Shown: in pieces, positions 1 to 5,781 of the stretch | Numbering within the stretch: position 1 is the stretch's first letter | Layout of the letters: every line of letters begins with the position of its first letter | Origin: DASXTB01 sp036505615 | Lineage (GTDB): Bacteria > Acidobacteriota > UBA6911 > JACQSX01 | Assembly (NCBI GenBank): GCA_036505615.1 | Contig: DASXTB010000254.1 | Span: 1-13,686, forward strand | Length of the DNA stretch: 13,686 bases | Reading direction: 5' to 3' | Program-made: the position numbers and the translations under genes | The notes under the pieces: generated by a model | What the model was told of the DNA's origin: nothing | The model's database searches: none | Seen by the model: the letters and a program-made list of their open reading frames with translations, nothing else

Positions 1-32
1 GAAAGCAAGTTACACAGCCAGACGCCTAGCCC

Positions 33-143
33 GACGTCTAACTCGTCGCTGCACCGGACGCGACCCGGCGCGCTGCTGTATTCTGAGAGCTATACTCTTT
101 CGCGTCGCCGGTACGCGCCGGTGAGCTTCAAACGTTAGACGTC
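33..143 (+). other. integron attC-like recombination site
   Basis: The outer arms GACGTCTAAC (33-42) and GTTAGACGTC (134-143) are perfect inverted repeats. They contain the attC core boxes R'' (RYYYAAC, here GTCTAAC at 36-42) and R' (GTTRRRY, here GTTAGAC at 134-140). Inside them GCTGCACCGG (49-58) pairs with CCGGTGAGC (118-126) and leaves one unpaired base in the left arm, as expected for an attC extrahelical base. A GC-rich bulged stem continues inwards (about 59-72 with 101-117) to an AT-richer loop at about 75-100. Length and architecture fit a folded single-stranded integrase substrate. In this orientation the site would end an upstream cassette, and the recombination point (G|TT at 134) would precede the toxin-antitoxin pair. 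No integrase gene is visible. Identification rests on motif and fold by eye. Confidence 0.75.
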
Positions 144-188
144 AGCGAAAACCTTGCCGAGGAGCTTCAGAAATGTAAAACTGAATCT

Positions 189-410
189 ATGGCAAAACCC
201 GACATCGACATCGCCAGCTTGACCAACGACGAACGTTTACGTTTGATCGAGGAGTTATGGAACAGCTTCAGAGAGAATCCGGACGCAGTACCACTGACTG
301 AGGCACAGCGGTCAGAGCTTGATCGGCGTTTGGATGAGATGGAGCGGGATGGCGGTGAAGGAATTCCCTGGGAAGAGGTTCTCCAAAGAATCCGTCAAGG
401 CGGTCGGTGA
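189..410 (+). CDS. antitoxin of a type II toxin-antitoxin pair (addiction module component, PF09720-like)
   Basis: A 73-residue acidic protein that probably binds and neutralises the toxin encoded just downstream. It has the layout of the unstable-antitoxin family (Unstab_antitox, TIGR02574): an N-terminal helix with DERLRLIEELWNS (about residues 14-26), a middle LTEAQRSELDRRLDEME (about 36-52), and a C-terminal segment with GIPWEEVLQRIR (about 58-69). Members are usually 65-80 residues long, so this copy looks complete. The ATG at 189 gives the normal N-terminus, although no strong Shine-Dalgarno sequence precedes it; an AGGAG lies too far upstream (160-164) to be convincing. The stop codon overlaps the toxin start. 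It begins 48 bp after the attC-like site, the position of a cassette gene. Family assignment is from sequence pattern only. Confidence 0.85.
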   Translation: MAKPDIDIASLTNDERLRLIEELWNSFRENPDAVPLTEAQRSELDRRLDEMERDGGEGIPWEEVLQRIRQGGR

Positions 411-703
411 TACTTCCGGTTGTAACTCGCCTGGCTGCCGCAAGCGATCTCGACGAGGCTTACCGCTGGTACGAAGAGAGGCACCCAGGCTTGGGCGATG
501 AATTCTTAGACGAAGTACGCGTTGCGTTCCAGTCTATCAGTGAATACCCTGAGCGATATTCGGTCATTCATCGACAGACTCGGCGTGCCTTGCTACATCG
601 CTTTCCGTACGGCATTTACTATCGCGTAATGCAAAAGCAAATTGTTGTAGTCGGGTGTTTTCACGCAAAACGTGACCCGAGGAGCTGGCAATCGCGCGGC
701 TGA
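407..703 (+). CDS. ParE/RelE-superfamily toxin
   Basis: A 98-residue protein of the ParE/RelE toxin fold (PF05016-like), partner of the preceding antitoxin. Recognisable elements are the N-terminal strand and helix with ASDLDEAYRWYEERHPGLG (about 12-30), the FLDEV...I.EYPERY region (about 33-51), the RRALLHRFPYGIYYRV core (about 59-74) and the final strand VVVGCFHAKRDPRSW (about 80-94). The pattern R-x-FPYGIYY followed by a His-rich/RDP end is typical of ParE-like toxins whose partners are PF09720 proteins. RelE-type members cleave ribosome-bound mRNA and ParE-type members poison gyrase; which applies here cannot be read from the sequence. It starts with GTG in a GTGA overlap with the antitoxin stop, so translation is probably coupled. 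No second attC follows the stop codon. Confidence 0.87.
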   Translation: MILPVVTRLAAASDLDEAYRWYEERHPGLGDEFLDEVRVAFQSISEYPERYSVIHRQTRRALLHRFPYGIYYRVMQKQIVVVGCFHAKRDPRSWQSRG

Positions 704-755
704 TGCCGGGGCGTTCGGCCTTTATCGCTAGTTTGTACGGGAACCAGTACCCCAC

Positions 756-888
756 ACCCGACGCCCAACACCTAACACCCAACACCTAACACCCAACACC
801 CAACACCCAACACCCAACACCCAACACCCAACACCTAACACCCAACACCCAACACTCAACACCCAACACCTAACACCCGACACCCGAC
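756..888. repeat. degenerate heptamer array A1 (19 units, consensus ACCCAAC)
   Basis: Nineteen contiguous 7-bp units in perfect register, 133 bp. Counting by eye: ten ACCCAAC, four ACCTAAC, three ACCCGAC, one GCCCAAC and one ACTCAAC. Every departure from consensus is a transition; there is no indel. The complementary strand reads GTTGGGT repeated, so units 6-11 (791-832) form consecutive GGG tracts with 4-nt TGTT loops, a textbook G-quadruplex motif. The array fills the gap between the convergent toxin gene and htpX and ends 8 bp before the htpX stop codon. Function is unknown; a role as a bidirectional transcription boundary is only inferred. It resembles in concept the heptameric STRR repeats of cyanobacteria but has a different unit. 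Confidence 0.95.
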
Positions 889-896
889 ACCTGTTT

Positions 897-1754
897 TCAA
901 TAAGACAGCGTCCCGCTTCGCCCTATAAGTCTTTCGATGCGCTTCTCAATCGGTGGGTGAGTCGAAAAGAGGTTCAGCAGAAAGCCAGCCGAAAAAGGTT
1001 TCACAATAAACAAGTGGGCTGTTGATTCGGACGCTTGCAGCGGAGTGCTCTTAGAAGCAGCTTGAAGCTTTTCTAGAGCGTGAGCCAGACCATAAGGATT
1101 ACCGGCGAGCTGAGCACCCGTCGAATCGGCTGCGTACTCCCGGGTTCGGGAAACCCACATCTGAATCAGCAACGCGGCAATGGGTGCGACGATAATGGTA
1201 AAAAGAAAGCCGAGAGCACCTCCCTGACGCTCTTCTCGGTCGCCGTAGCCGCCAAAAATGGCAGCAAAGCGCGCCATATTGGAAATCCACATAATGGCGC
1301 CGGCCAGTGTAGCCGCCACCGAGCTGATTAGGATATCCCGATTCTGTACGTGCGACAGCTCGTGAGCGATTACGCCTTGCAGTTCTTCGTAACTTAAAAG
1401 GCGCAGGATGCCTTCCGTCACCGCCACAGCGGCATGCTGCGGGTTGCGGCCGGTGGCAAACGCGTTGGCTGCGTCGGTGGGGATCATATAGACACGCGGC
1501 ATGGGGAGGCCGGCACGCTGCGTGAGGCTTTCAATCATACGAAAGAGATCTGGCGCTTCCTCCCGAGTCACTTCTCTTGCGCCGTAGCTTGCCAGAGCGA
1601 TCTTGTCGGAATAGAAGTACGCAGCGAAATTCATGATCGCCGCAAAAATAAGCGCCACCAGCATACCGCTCGATCCTCCGATTAGCTGACCGATGACCAG
1701 CACCAGACCCGTCATCAGGCCCAGCAGTAGCGCTGTTTTAACGTAATTAGTCAT
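897..1754 (-). CDS. htpX: HtpX-type membrane zinc metalloprotease
   Basis: A 285-residue M48B-family endopeptidase of the inner membrane that degrades misfolded or damaged membrane proteins. The zinc site is HELSH (HEXXH, residues 131-135), with a third ligand in TREYAAD (Glu206). Hydrophobic segments lie at about 7-26, 29-47, 141-160 and 181-201, the standard HtpX topology with the active site facing the cytoplasm. Length matches the family (280-300). The ATG at 1754 is preceded by GGAGG (1762-1766) at 7-nt spacing, so the start is secure. It is the last gene of the minus-strand group clpB-hsp20-htpX, but 501 bp of repeat DNA separates it from hsp20, so it may be transcribed independently. 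Heptamer arrays flank it on both sides in opposite orientation. Confidence 0.95.
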   Translation of the reverse strand: MTNYVKTALLLGLMTGLVLVIGQLIGGSSGMLVALIFAAIMNFAAYFYSDKIALASYGAREVTREEAPDLFRMIESLTQRAGLPMPRVYMIPTDAANAFATGRNPQHAAVAVTEGILRLLSYEELQGVIAHELSHVQNRDILISSVAATLAGAIMWISNMARFAAIFGGYGDREERQGGALGFLFTIIVAPIAALLIQMWVSRTREYAADSTGAQLAGNPYGLAHALEKLQAASKSTPLQASESTAHLFIVKPFSAGFLLNLFSTHPPIEKRIERLIGRSGTLSY

Positions 1755-1771
1755 AAACCTGCCTCCCCCTG

Positions 1772-1800
1772 ATTATACGACCTGTCTTGGGCTAGGGTTT
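1772..1800 (-). promoter_or_regulatory. possible htpX promoter
   Basis: The minus strand has a perfect TATAAT at 1777-1772. At 17-bp spacing the -35 position reads AAACCC (1800-1795), a poor match. Transcription would begin near 1765, inside the Shine-Dalgarno region, giving a very short leader. The -10 box is convincing; the rest is weak. Confidence 0.3.
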
Positions 1801-1816
1801 CTTCAATTGTGATCCC

Positions 1817-1837
1817 GGAATGCGGAATGCGGAACGG
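1817..1837. repeat. outer left arm of the palindrome: GGAATGC-type heptamers
   Basis: Three 7-bp units: GGAATGC, GGAATGC, GGAACGG. They are the inverted counterpart of the CCGCAAT units at 2218-2245 (complement phase GGATTGC), differing at one or two positions per unit. They form the outermost left arm of the palindromic repeat region between hsp20 and htpX. Confidence 0.75.
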
Positions 1838-1846
1838 GGAATTAAA

Positions 1847-1989
1847 GACGGTGTGTCGGGTGACGGTGTGTCGGGTGACGGTGTGTCGGGTGACGGGTGT
1901 TGGGTGACGGGTGTTGGGTGCTAGGTGTTGGGTGTTAGGTGCTGGGTGTTGGGCGCTGGGTGCGCTAGGTGTTGGGTGTCAGGTGTCAG
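1847..1989. repeat. degenerate heptamer array A2 (G-rich on plus strand)
   Basis: It begins with three exact 15-bp units of GACGGTGTGTCGGGT (1847-1861, 1862-1876, 1877-1891) and two 14-bp units of GACGGGTGTTGGGT (1892-1905, 1906-1919). About ten heptamers of the GTTGGGT type follow (GCTAGGT, GTTGGGT, GTTAGGT, GCTGGGT, GTCAGGT and others), with one 2-bp insertion near 1960. Orientation is opposite to arrays A1 and A3. The composite 15-mers look like two heptamers plus one base, so the array has been amplified at more than one period. It lies upstream of htpX and is G-quadruplex-prone on the plus strand. Confidence 0.9.
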
Positions 1990-2075
1990 TGATCAGATAT
2001 CGGGATCTGACACGATATGGTCAGCTTGGATTCTGCAGCTAAATTACTTTCGGAGAAGACAATCACCCACCCGAT
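1990..2075. other. non-repetitive centre of the inverted heptamer region
   Basis: About 85 bp of ordinary sequence separates arrays A2 and A3. Its left edge can fold: GTGTCAG (1983-1989) pairs with CTGACAC (2007-2013), partly extended by GATC on both sides, and would cap the large palindrome. I see no gene, promoter or known motif here. Confidence 0.5.
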
Positions 2076-2210
2076 ACCCAACACCTAGCACCCAACATCT
2101 AACACCCAACACGTAACACCTAGCACCCAACACCCGTCACCCCAACACCTAACACCCAACACCCAACACCCAACACCCGTCACCTAACACCCGTCACTCG
2201 ACACCCCGTC
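2076..2210. repeat. degenerate heptamer array A3 (19 units, C-rich on plus strand)
   Basis: Nineteen units of ACCCAAC type: seventeen of 7 bp and two of 8 bp (2139-2146, 2203-2210). Variants include ACCTAGC, ATCTAAC, ACGTAAC, ACCCGTC, ACCTAAC and ACTCGAC. ACCCGTC is the exact complement of the GACGGGT units of array A2, so A2 and A3 share a variant set and are inverted copies of each other, not independent arrays. The flank CCGTCTTT (2207-2214) also mirrors AAAGACGG (1844-1851). Confidence 0.93.
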
Positions 2211-2217
2211 TTTCACT

Positions 2218-2252
2218 CCGCAATCCGCAATCCGCAATCCGCAATCCTCACT
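2218..2252. repeat. CCGCAAT heptamer array, outer right arm of the palindrome
   Basis: Four exact CCGCAAT units (2218-2245) and one degenerate unit, CCTCACT (2246-2252). It ends three bases before the hsp20 stop codon. This is a different heptamer family from ACCCAAC but is joined to it directly. It mirrors the GGAATGC units at 1817-1837. Confidence 0.9.
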
Positions 2253-2255
2253 CCC

Positions 2256-2705
2256 TTACGTCGCTTCAATCTTGATCGATCGCGGACGAGTTTCAACTCT
2301 CTTGTGCAAAACCAGCTTCAAGATGCCATCCTTGAAAGTGGCTTCCACGTTTTCCGGATCTACTACGTTCGGCAGCGTAAAGGAACGGGCAAAAGTGCCG
2401 TAAGCACGTTCGATGCGGTGATAATTTTCGCGATTCACTTCATCCGCGAATTTACGCTCCCCTCGAATGGTCAGCGTGTTGTTCTCGATACGCACATCGA
2501 GGTTCTTCTTGTCCACCTCTGGCAGCTCCGCCTTTAGAACAACCTCGTTGTCCGTCTCGTAGATGTCAACCGCCGGAGCCCACCCTGCCGCGACCGTGCC
2601 CTCGTCAGTGCGCCGCGAACGAGTCAAACTTTCCTCGAACAGCCGATTCATTCGATCCTGCAGCGTCGCCAAATCCCTGAACGGGTCCCAAGGTTGAATT
2701 GCCAT
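2256..2705 (-). CDS. small heat-shock protein, Hsp20/alpha-crystallin family
   Basis: A 149-residue ATP-independent holdase that binds unfolding proteins in the cytoplasm and hands them to the ClpB/Hsp70 systems. The N-terminus AIQPWDPFRDLATLQDRMNR is typical of the class. The alpha-crystallin domain spans about residues 42-135, from WAPAVDIYET through ELPEVDKKNLDVRIENNTL to the A-x-x-x-DGILKLVLHK signature near 122-135. The C-terminal IKI (144-146) is the I-x-I anchor used in oligomer assembly. The frame is open upstream to 2756, but the ATG at 2705 is preceded by GGAGG (2711-2715) at 5-nt spacing and gives the family N-terminus, so it is the start. It lies 114 bp downstream of clpB in the same direction. 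No CIRCE or ROSE-like element was recognised. Confidence 0.95.
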   Translation of the reverse strand: MAIQPWDPFRDLATLQDRMNRLFEESLTRSRRTDEGTVAAGWAPAVDIYETDNEVVLKAELPEVDKKNLDVRIENNTLTIRGERKFADEVNRENYHRIERAYGTFARSFTLPNVVDPENVEATFKDGILKLVLHKRVETRPRSIKIEAT

Positions 2706-2735
2706 AGTTTCCTCCATCTCCCTGATGGGATGTCT

Positions 2736-2775
2736 TCCCCCGGATTTCGGGGTCATCCCCCGGATTTCGGGGTCA
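2736..2775. repeat. 20-bp exact tandem duplication with internal hairpins
   Basis: TCCCCCGGATTTCGGGGTCA occurs twice back to back (2736-2755, 2756-2775) with no mismatch. Each copy carries CCCCG-GATTT-CGGGG, able to form a 5-bp stem. The second copy runs into the left arm of the adjacent hairpin. It lies in the leader of hsp20 on the minus strand, 31 bp upstream of its ATG. Confidence 0.9.
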
Positions 2776-2815
2776 GGTCTTCAGTATTTCAATCCAAATT
2801 CTGAAGACTTGACCC
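2770..2815. repeat. REP-like inverted repeat between clpB and hsp20
   Basis: GGGTCAGGTCTTCAG (2770-2784) and CTGAAGACTTGACCC (2801-2815) are 15-bp inverted arms with one mismatch around a 16-nt loop. The element starts 5 bp beyond the clpB stop codon. There is no U-run on either side, so it does not look like a simple intrinsic terminator. The form resembles REP/palindromic intergenic elements that stabilise 3' ends or are moved by Y1-type transposases. It could let clpB and hsp20 be expressed at different levels from one message. Confidence 0.7.
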
Positions 2816-2819
2816 ATCA

Positions 2820-5435
2820 TTAATTGACTTTATGTTCCGATATGAGTTCCGCCGTGGAGAAGGAGAGCTCTCCAGTGGCCGGGTCCATGTCGACGGCCAC
2901 CCGGTCACCATCCTTTATCTCCCCTTCCAGCAGCTTGAGCGAGAGGCGATCCAGAATCTCCTTTTGAAGCAGTCGCTTCAACGGTCTGGCGCCGTAGGCC
3001 GGATCGTACCCCTCGCGGGCCAGGTGATCCCTGGCAGCGTCGGTGACATCCAGCTCAATATTGCGGTGCGCGAATAGCCTGGCCAAGCCATTGAGCTGGA
3101 TGCTGACGATTTCTCTCAGCTGCTCAGAACCAAGCCTCTTGAAAATGATAATGTCATCGATTCGGTTCAAGAACTCGGGTTTGAAGTGCGCGCGTAGGGC
3201 TTCCTGCACGCGACGTTCAAGTTCCTGGTCGGAGAGCCTTTCTGAAAGATCGGAAAGCCACTGGCTCCCGATGTTGGACGTCATCAGAATCACGGTGTTT
3301 TTGAAGTCCACGGTGCGGCCTTTAGCGTCGGTGAGGCGTCCATCGTCGAGAATTTGGAGCAGCACATTGAACACTTCCGGGTGAGCCTTCTCGATCTCGT
3401 CGAACAGCACCACCGAGTAGGGACGCCGGCGCACTGCCTCTGTCAGGTATCCACCTTCTTCGTAGCCCACGTAGCCGGGAGGCGCGCCGATGAGGCGCGC
3501 CACAGCATGCTTTTCCATGTACTCGGACATATCGATGCGTACCATCGCCTTTTCGTCATCGAAGAGGAATTCCGCCAGCGCGCGGGCGGTTTCTGTTTTT
3601 CCCACTCCCGTCGGTCCCAGAAAAATAAACGAGCCGATGGGACGCTTCTCGTCCTGAAATCCCGCGCGCGAGCGCCGCACCGCGTTGGCGACCGCTTCCA
3701 GAGCCTGGTCCTGGCCGACAACCCGACGCCGCAGCCGGTCTTCCATCCGGAGCAGTTTTTGTTTTTCCGTTTCCAGCATCCGGGACACTGGAATTCCGGT
3801 CCACTTGGACACAACTTCGGCGATGTCCTCGGCGTCAACCTCTTCTTTCAACATCTTCTGGTCTTTCTGCAACGCCACCAGATCGGCATTGGTTTTGTTC
3901 AGCGCCTGTTGAATCTGGACGGAACGCCCATAGCGGAGCTCGGCCACTTTTCCCAAGTCCCCTTCGCGTTCCGCCTTTTGCTCCTCGGTCTTTAGATTTT
4001 CCATCTGCTCCTTGTACTGGCGGATCTGATCGATGATCTCTTTCTCTTTCTTCCAGTGCAGCTTCATCTGATTGGTTTTTTCTCGCAGGTCGCCAAGCTC
4101 GCGCTCCAACAGGGCGATCCGGTCCAGCGATGAGCTGCTCTTGTCTCGTGATAAAGCCTGGCGCTCGATCTCCAGCTGCCGGATTTTTCGCTCCACTTCG
4201 TCGATCTCGGTCGGCATGCTGTCGATTTCGATGCGAAGTTTGGAGGCCGCTTCGTCGACCAAGTCGATGGCTTTGTCAGGGAGAAAACGATCGGTGATAT
4301 AACGGTCGGAAAGCCGGGCAGCCGCTACCAGAGCGTCGTCAGTGATGCGCACCCCGTGATGGATCTCATATTTCTCCTTAAGACCGCGAAGAATTGCAAT
4401 TGTGTCGGGCACACTGGGAGGCGCGATGTACACAGGCTGGAAGCGGCGCTCCAGTGCCGGGTCCTTCTCAATGTGTTTCTTGTACTCACCGAGCGTGGTT
4501 GCTCCTACACACCGCAGCTCACCACGCGCCAGAGCGGGCTTGAGCATATTGGAAGCATCTACCGCTCCTTCGGCCGCTCCTGCGCCCACCAATGTATGCA
4601 GCTCGTCGATAAAAAGAATGATGTTCCCTTCAGCCTGCTCAATTTCCTTCAACACCGCCTTGAGTCGCTCTTCGAATTCGCCGCGATACTTCGCTCCGGC
4701 GAGCATGGCTCCCAGATCGAGACCGACGATTTTCTTGCTGCGCAAACCTTCCGGGACATCCCTGGTGCTGATGCGCTGGGCCAGGCCTTCAACGATGGCG
4801 GTTTTGCCCACACCTGGCTCACCGATCAGGACGGGGTTGTTCTTGGTCCTCCGCGAGAGGACCTGGATAACGCGGCGAATTTCGTCGTCACGGCCGATAA
4901 CAGGATCGAGTTTTCCCTTGCGGGCCAGTTCTGTATAGTCCTTGGCATAACGCGCCAGTGCCTGGTATTTGTCCTCGGGATTCTGGTCGGTGATGGTTTG
5001 GTTTCCGCGGATGCCCTGCAGCACTCTTAAGATGTTGTCGCGCTGCACGCCGTTTCTGCGAAGAACATCGCCGGCTCGTGATTTTGAGTCGGCCAGCGCA
5101 AGCAGAAGATGCTCGGTGCTCAAGTACTGGTCTTTGAAATCGTCGGCTTCTTTTTGGGCTCGTGTGAGCACGTCAGTTAACTGATTGGAGAGGTAGCTCT
5201 GCCCGCCGCCGGCGACTTGCGGGAACGTAAGGATAATTTTTTCCGCCTCGGAATCCAGTTTTTGTCGATTAGCTTCCAACTGAGCCAGTACCGCCGAGAC
5301 AGTGCCCTCCTTTTGCTGAAGCAAGGCCAGCAGCAGATGTTCCGGTTCGATCTGCTGATGCCCGTGTGTGTTTGCCAGGTTGGCCGCCGCCTCCAGCGCC
5401 TCCTGTCCCTTGACGGTGAACTTGTCTAAACGCAT
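2820..5435 (-). CDS. clpB: ATP-dependent chaperone ClpB (protein disaggregase)
   Basis: An 871-residue Hsp100 AAA+ hexamer that threads aggregated polypeptides through its pore with DnaK. It has the Clp N-domain (about 1-145), then NBD1 with Walker A GEPGVGKT (205-212), pore loop KYRG (249-252), Walker B IILFIDE (272-278) and Arg fingers RR (330-331). The coiled-coil M-domain (about 400-525) distinguishes ClpB from ClpA and ClpC. NBD2 has Walker A GPTGVGKT (607-614), pore loop GYVG (654-657), Walker B VVLFDE (685-690) and sensor-2 GAR (815-817). All key residues are present and length is normal (857-875 is common). The ATG at 5435 has GGAAGGGGA just upstream. hsp20 follows on the same strand. 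The gene is divergent from the transglycosylase gene. Confidence 0.98.
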   Translation of the reverse strand: MRLDKFTVKGQEALEAAANLANTHGHQQIEPEHLLLALLQQKEGTVSAVLAQLEANRQKLDSEAEKIILTFPQVAGGGQSYLSNQLTDVLTRAQKEADDFKDQYLSTEHLLLALADSKSRAGDVLRRNGVQRDNILRVLQGIRGNQTITDQNPEDKYQALARYAKDYTELARKGKLDPVIGRDDEIRRVIQVLSRRTKNNPVLIGEPGVGKTAIVEGLAQRISTRDVPEGLRSKKIVGLDLGAMLAGAKYRGEFEERLKAVLKEIEQAEGNIILFIDELHTLVGAGAAEGAVDASNMLKPALARGELRCVGATTLGEYKKHIEKDPALERRFQPVYIAPPSVPDTIAILRGLKEKYEIHHGVRITDDALVAAARLSDRYITDRFLPDKAIDLVDEAASKLRIEIDSMPTEIDEVERKIRQLEIERQALSRDKSSSSLDRIALLERELGDLREKTNQMKLHWKKEKEIIDQIRQYKEQMENLKTEEQKAEREGDLGKVAELRYGRSVQIQQALNKTNADLVALQKDQKMLKEEVDAEDIAEVVSKWTGIPVSRMLETEKQKLLRMEDRLRRRVVGQDQALEAVANAVRRSRAGFQDEKRPIGSFIFLGPTGVGKTETARALAEFLFDDEKAMVRIDMSEYMEKHAVARLIGAPPGYVGYEEGGYLTEAVRRRPYSVVLFDEIEKAHPEVFNVLLQILDDGRLTDAKGRTVDFKNTVILMTSNIGSQWLSDLSERLSDQELERRVQEALRAHFKPEFLNRIDDIIIFKRLGSEQLREIVSIQLNGLARLFAHRNIELDVTDAARDHLAREGYDPAYGARPLKRLLQKEILDRLSLKLLEGEIKDGDRVAVDMDPATGELSFSTAELISEHKVN

Positions 5436-5530
5436 GAGTCCCCTTCCCGTTCTTTCAGTCGCCGCTTAAGGTCTATTCTCTCTCCGAAAAAACAAAAGTC
5501 CACAAACCTTCGAGATCTGAGTGTGGCAGG

Positions 5531-5559
5531 TAAATAGGATTTTACTGAGTCATTGTCAA
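5531..5559 (-). promoter_or_regulatory. candidate clpB promoter
   Basis: On the minus strand a perfect TTGACA (5559-5554) is followed after 17 bp by TATTTA (5536-5531). The -35 is consensus and the spacing ideal; the -10 is only a partial match. It would give a leader of about 90 nt before the clpB ATG at 5435. Confidence 0.42.
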
Positions 5560-5743
5560 ATCTCAGGCGGGGCAAACCCCACGGGAAAATTACCGGCAAA
5601 TGCGCGGAAATAACCTTGAAACCAAAAGGTGCAATCCGTGATCCAAATCTTAGGGGAATCTTAGGATTGATCCTAGACTATGGTCCAAGACTGGAGAATT
5701 TCCCTGCGCGGTGGAAGCTAAGCCATAGCGCATGAATAACTTA

Positions 5744-5771
5744 TTGACATGCTCTCAAATATTCTTATACT
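5744..5771 (+). promoter_or_regulatory. strong sigma-70-type promoter of the transglycosylase gene
   Basis: TTGACA (5744-5749), a 16-bp spacer, and TATACT (5766-5771): a consensus -35 and a 5/6 -10. The expected transcription start is about 5778, only 4-5 nt before the ATG at 5782. The promoter therefore rules against the upstream in-frame ATG at 5749, which lies at the -35 box, and implies a leaderless or near-leaderless message. Confidence 0.62.
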
Positions 5772-5781
5772 CGGTTTCAGG

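Larger units (their letters stand above)
5436..5781. other. divergent intergenic region between clpB and the transglycosylase gene
   Basis: About 346 bp without a credible gene. It holds one promoter candidate towards each side. Between them are a short self-pairing GGGGCAAACCCC (5572-5583), a direct repeat AATCTTAGG (5646-5654, 5657-5665), and a palindrome TAGGAT-TG-ATCCTA (5662-5675) overlapping the second copy. The last two are plausible operator material. No CIRCE element, sigma-32 box or known riboswitch was identified. Confidence 0.5.

Noticed and set aside
91..96. TATACT within the attC loop as a promoter for the toxin-antitoxin pair
   Set aside because: No acceptable -35 lies 16-18 bp upstream (the region is GCGCGC-rich), so there is too little support.
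704..755. A second attC after the toxin gene
   Set aside because: No RYYYAAC/GTTRRRY pair or foldable arms were found between the toxin stop and array A1.
564..785. Minus-strand open frame starting MLGVRCW and overlapping the toxin gene
   Set aside because: Its beginning is translated array A1 and the rest is antisense to the toxin. The 7-bp repeat without stop codons keeps frames open, so it is an artefact.
1925..2116. Plus-strand open frame also starting MLGVRCW across arrays A2 and A3
   Set aside because: It consists of heptamer translation on both sides of the unique centre, with no ribosome binding site. The likeness to the 564-785 frame only reflects the shared repeat.
756..2210. CRISPR array
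   Set aside because: Units are contiguous 7-mers without spacers, and there are no cas genes.
2770..2815. Intrinsic terminator of clpB
   Set aside because: The stem is good, but no T-run follows on the minus strand, so a REP-like element is the safer description.
3354..3995. Long plus-strand open frame opposite clpB
   Set aside because: It lies wholly antisense to a clear ClpB coding region and its composition is that of a reverse-frame shadow. The same holds for frames opposite uvrB (11890-12651, 12652-13137) and aroA (10709-11263).
2706..5560. CIRCE, sigma-32 or ROSE-type heat-shock control at clpB or hsp20
   Set aside because: No TTAGCACTC-N9-GAGTGCTAA, CCCCAT-type -10 or ROSE-like U-rich leader pairing with the Shine-Dalgarno was found.
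5568..5640. Cyclic-di-GMP (GEMM-like) riboswitch suggested by GGGGCAAACCCC
   Set aside because: The GNRA hairpin and the later CGCAAAGCC-type segment are missing, and the best downstream promoter (5744-5771) lies after it, so it would not be in the transglycosylase message.
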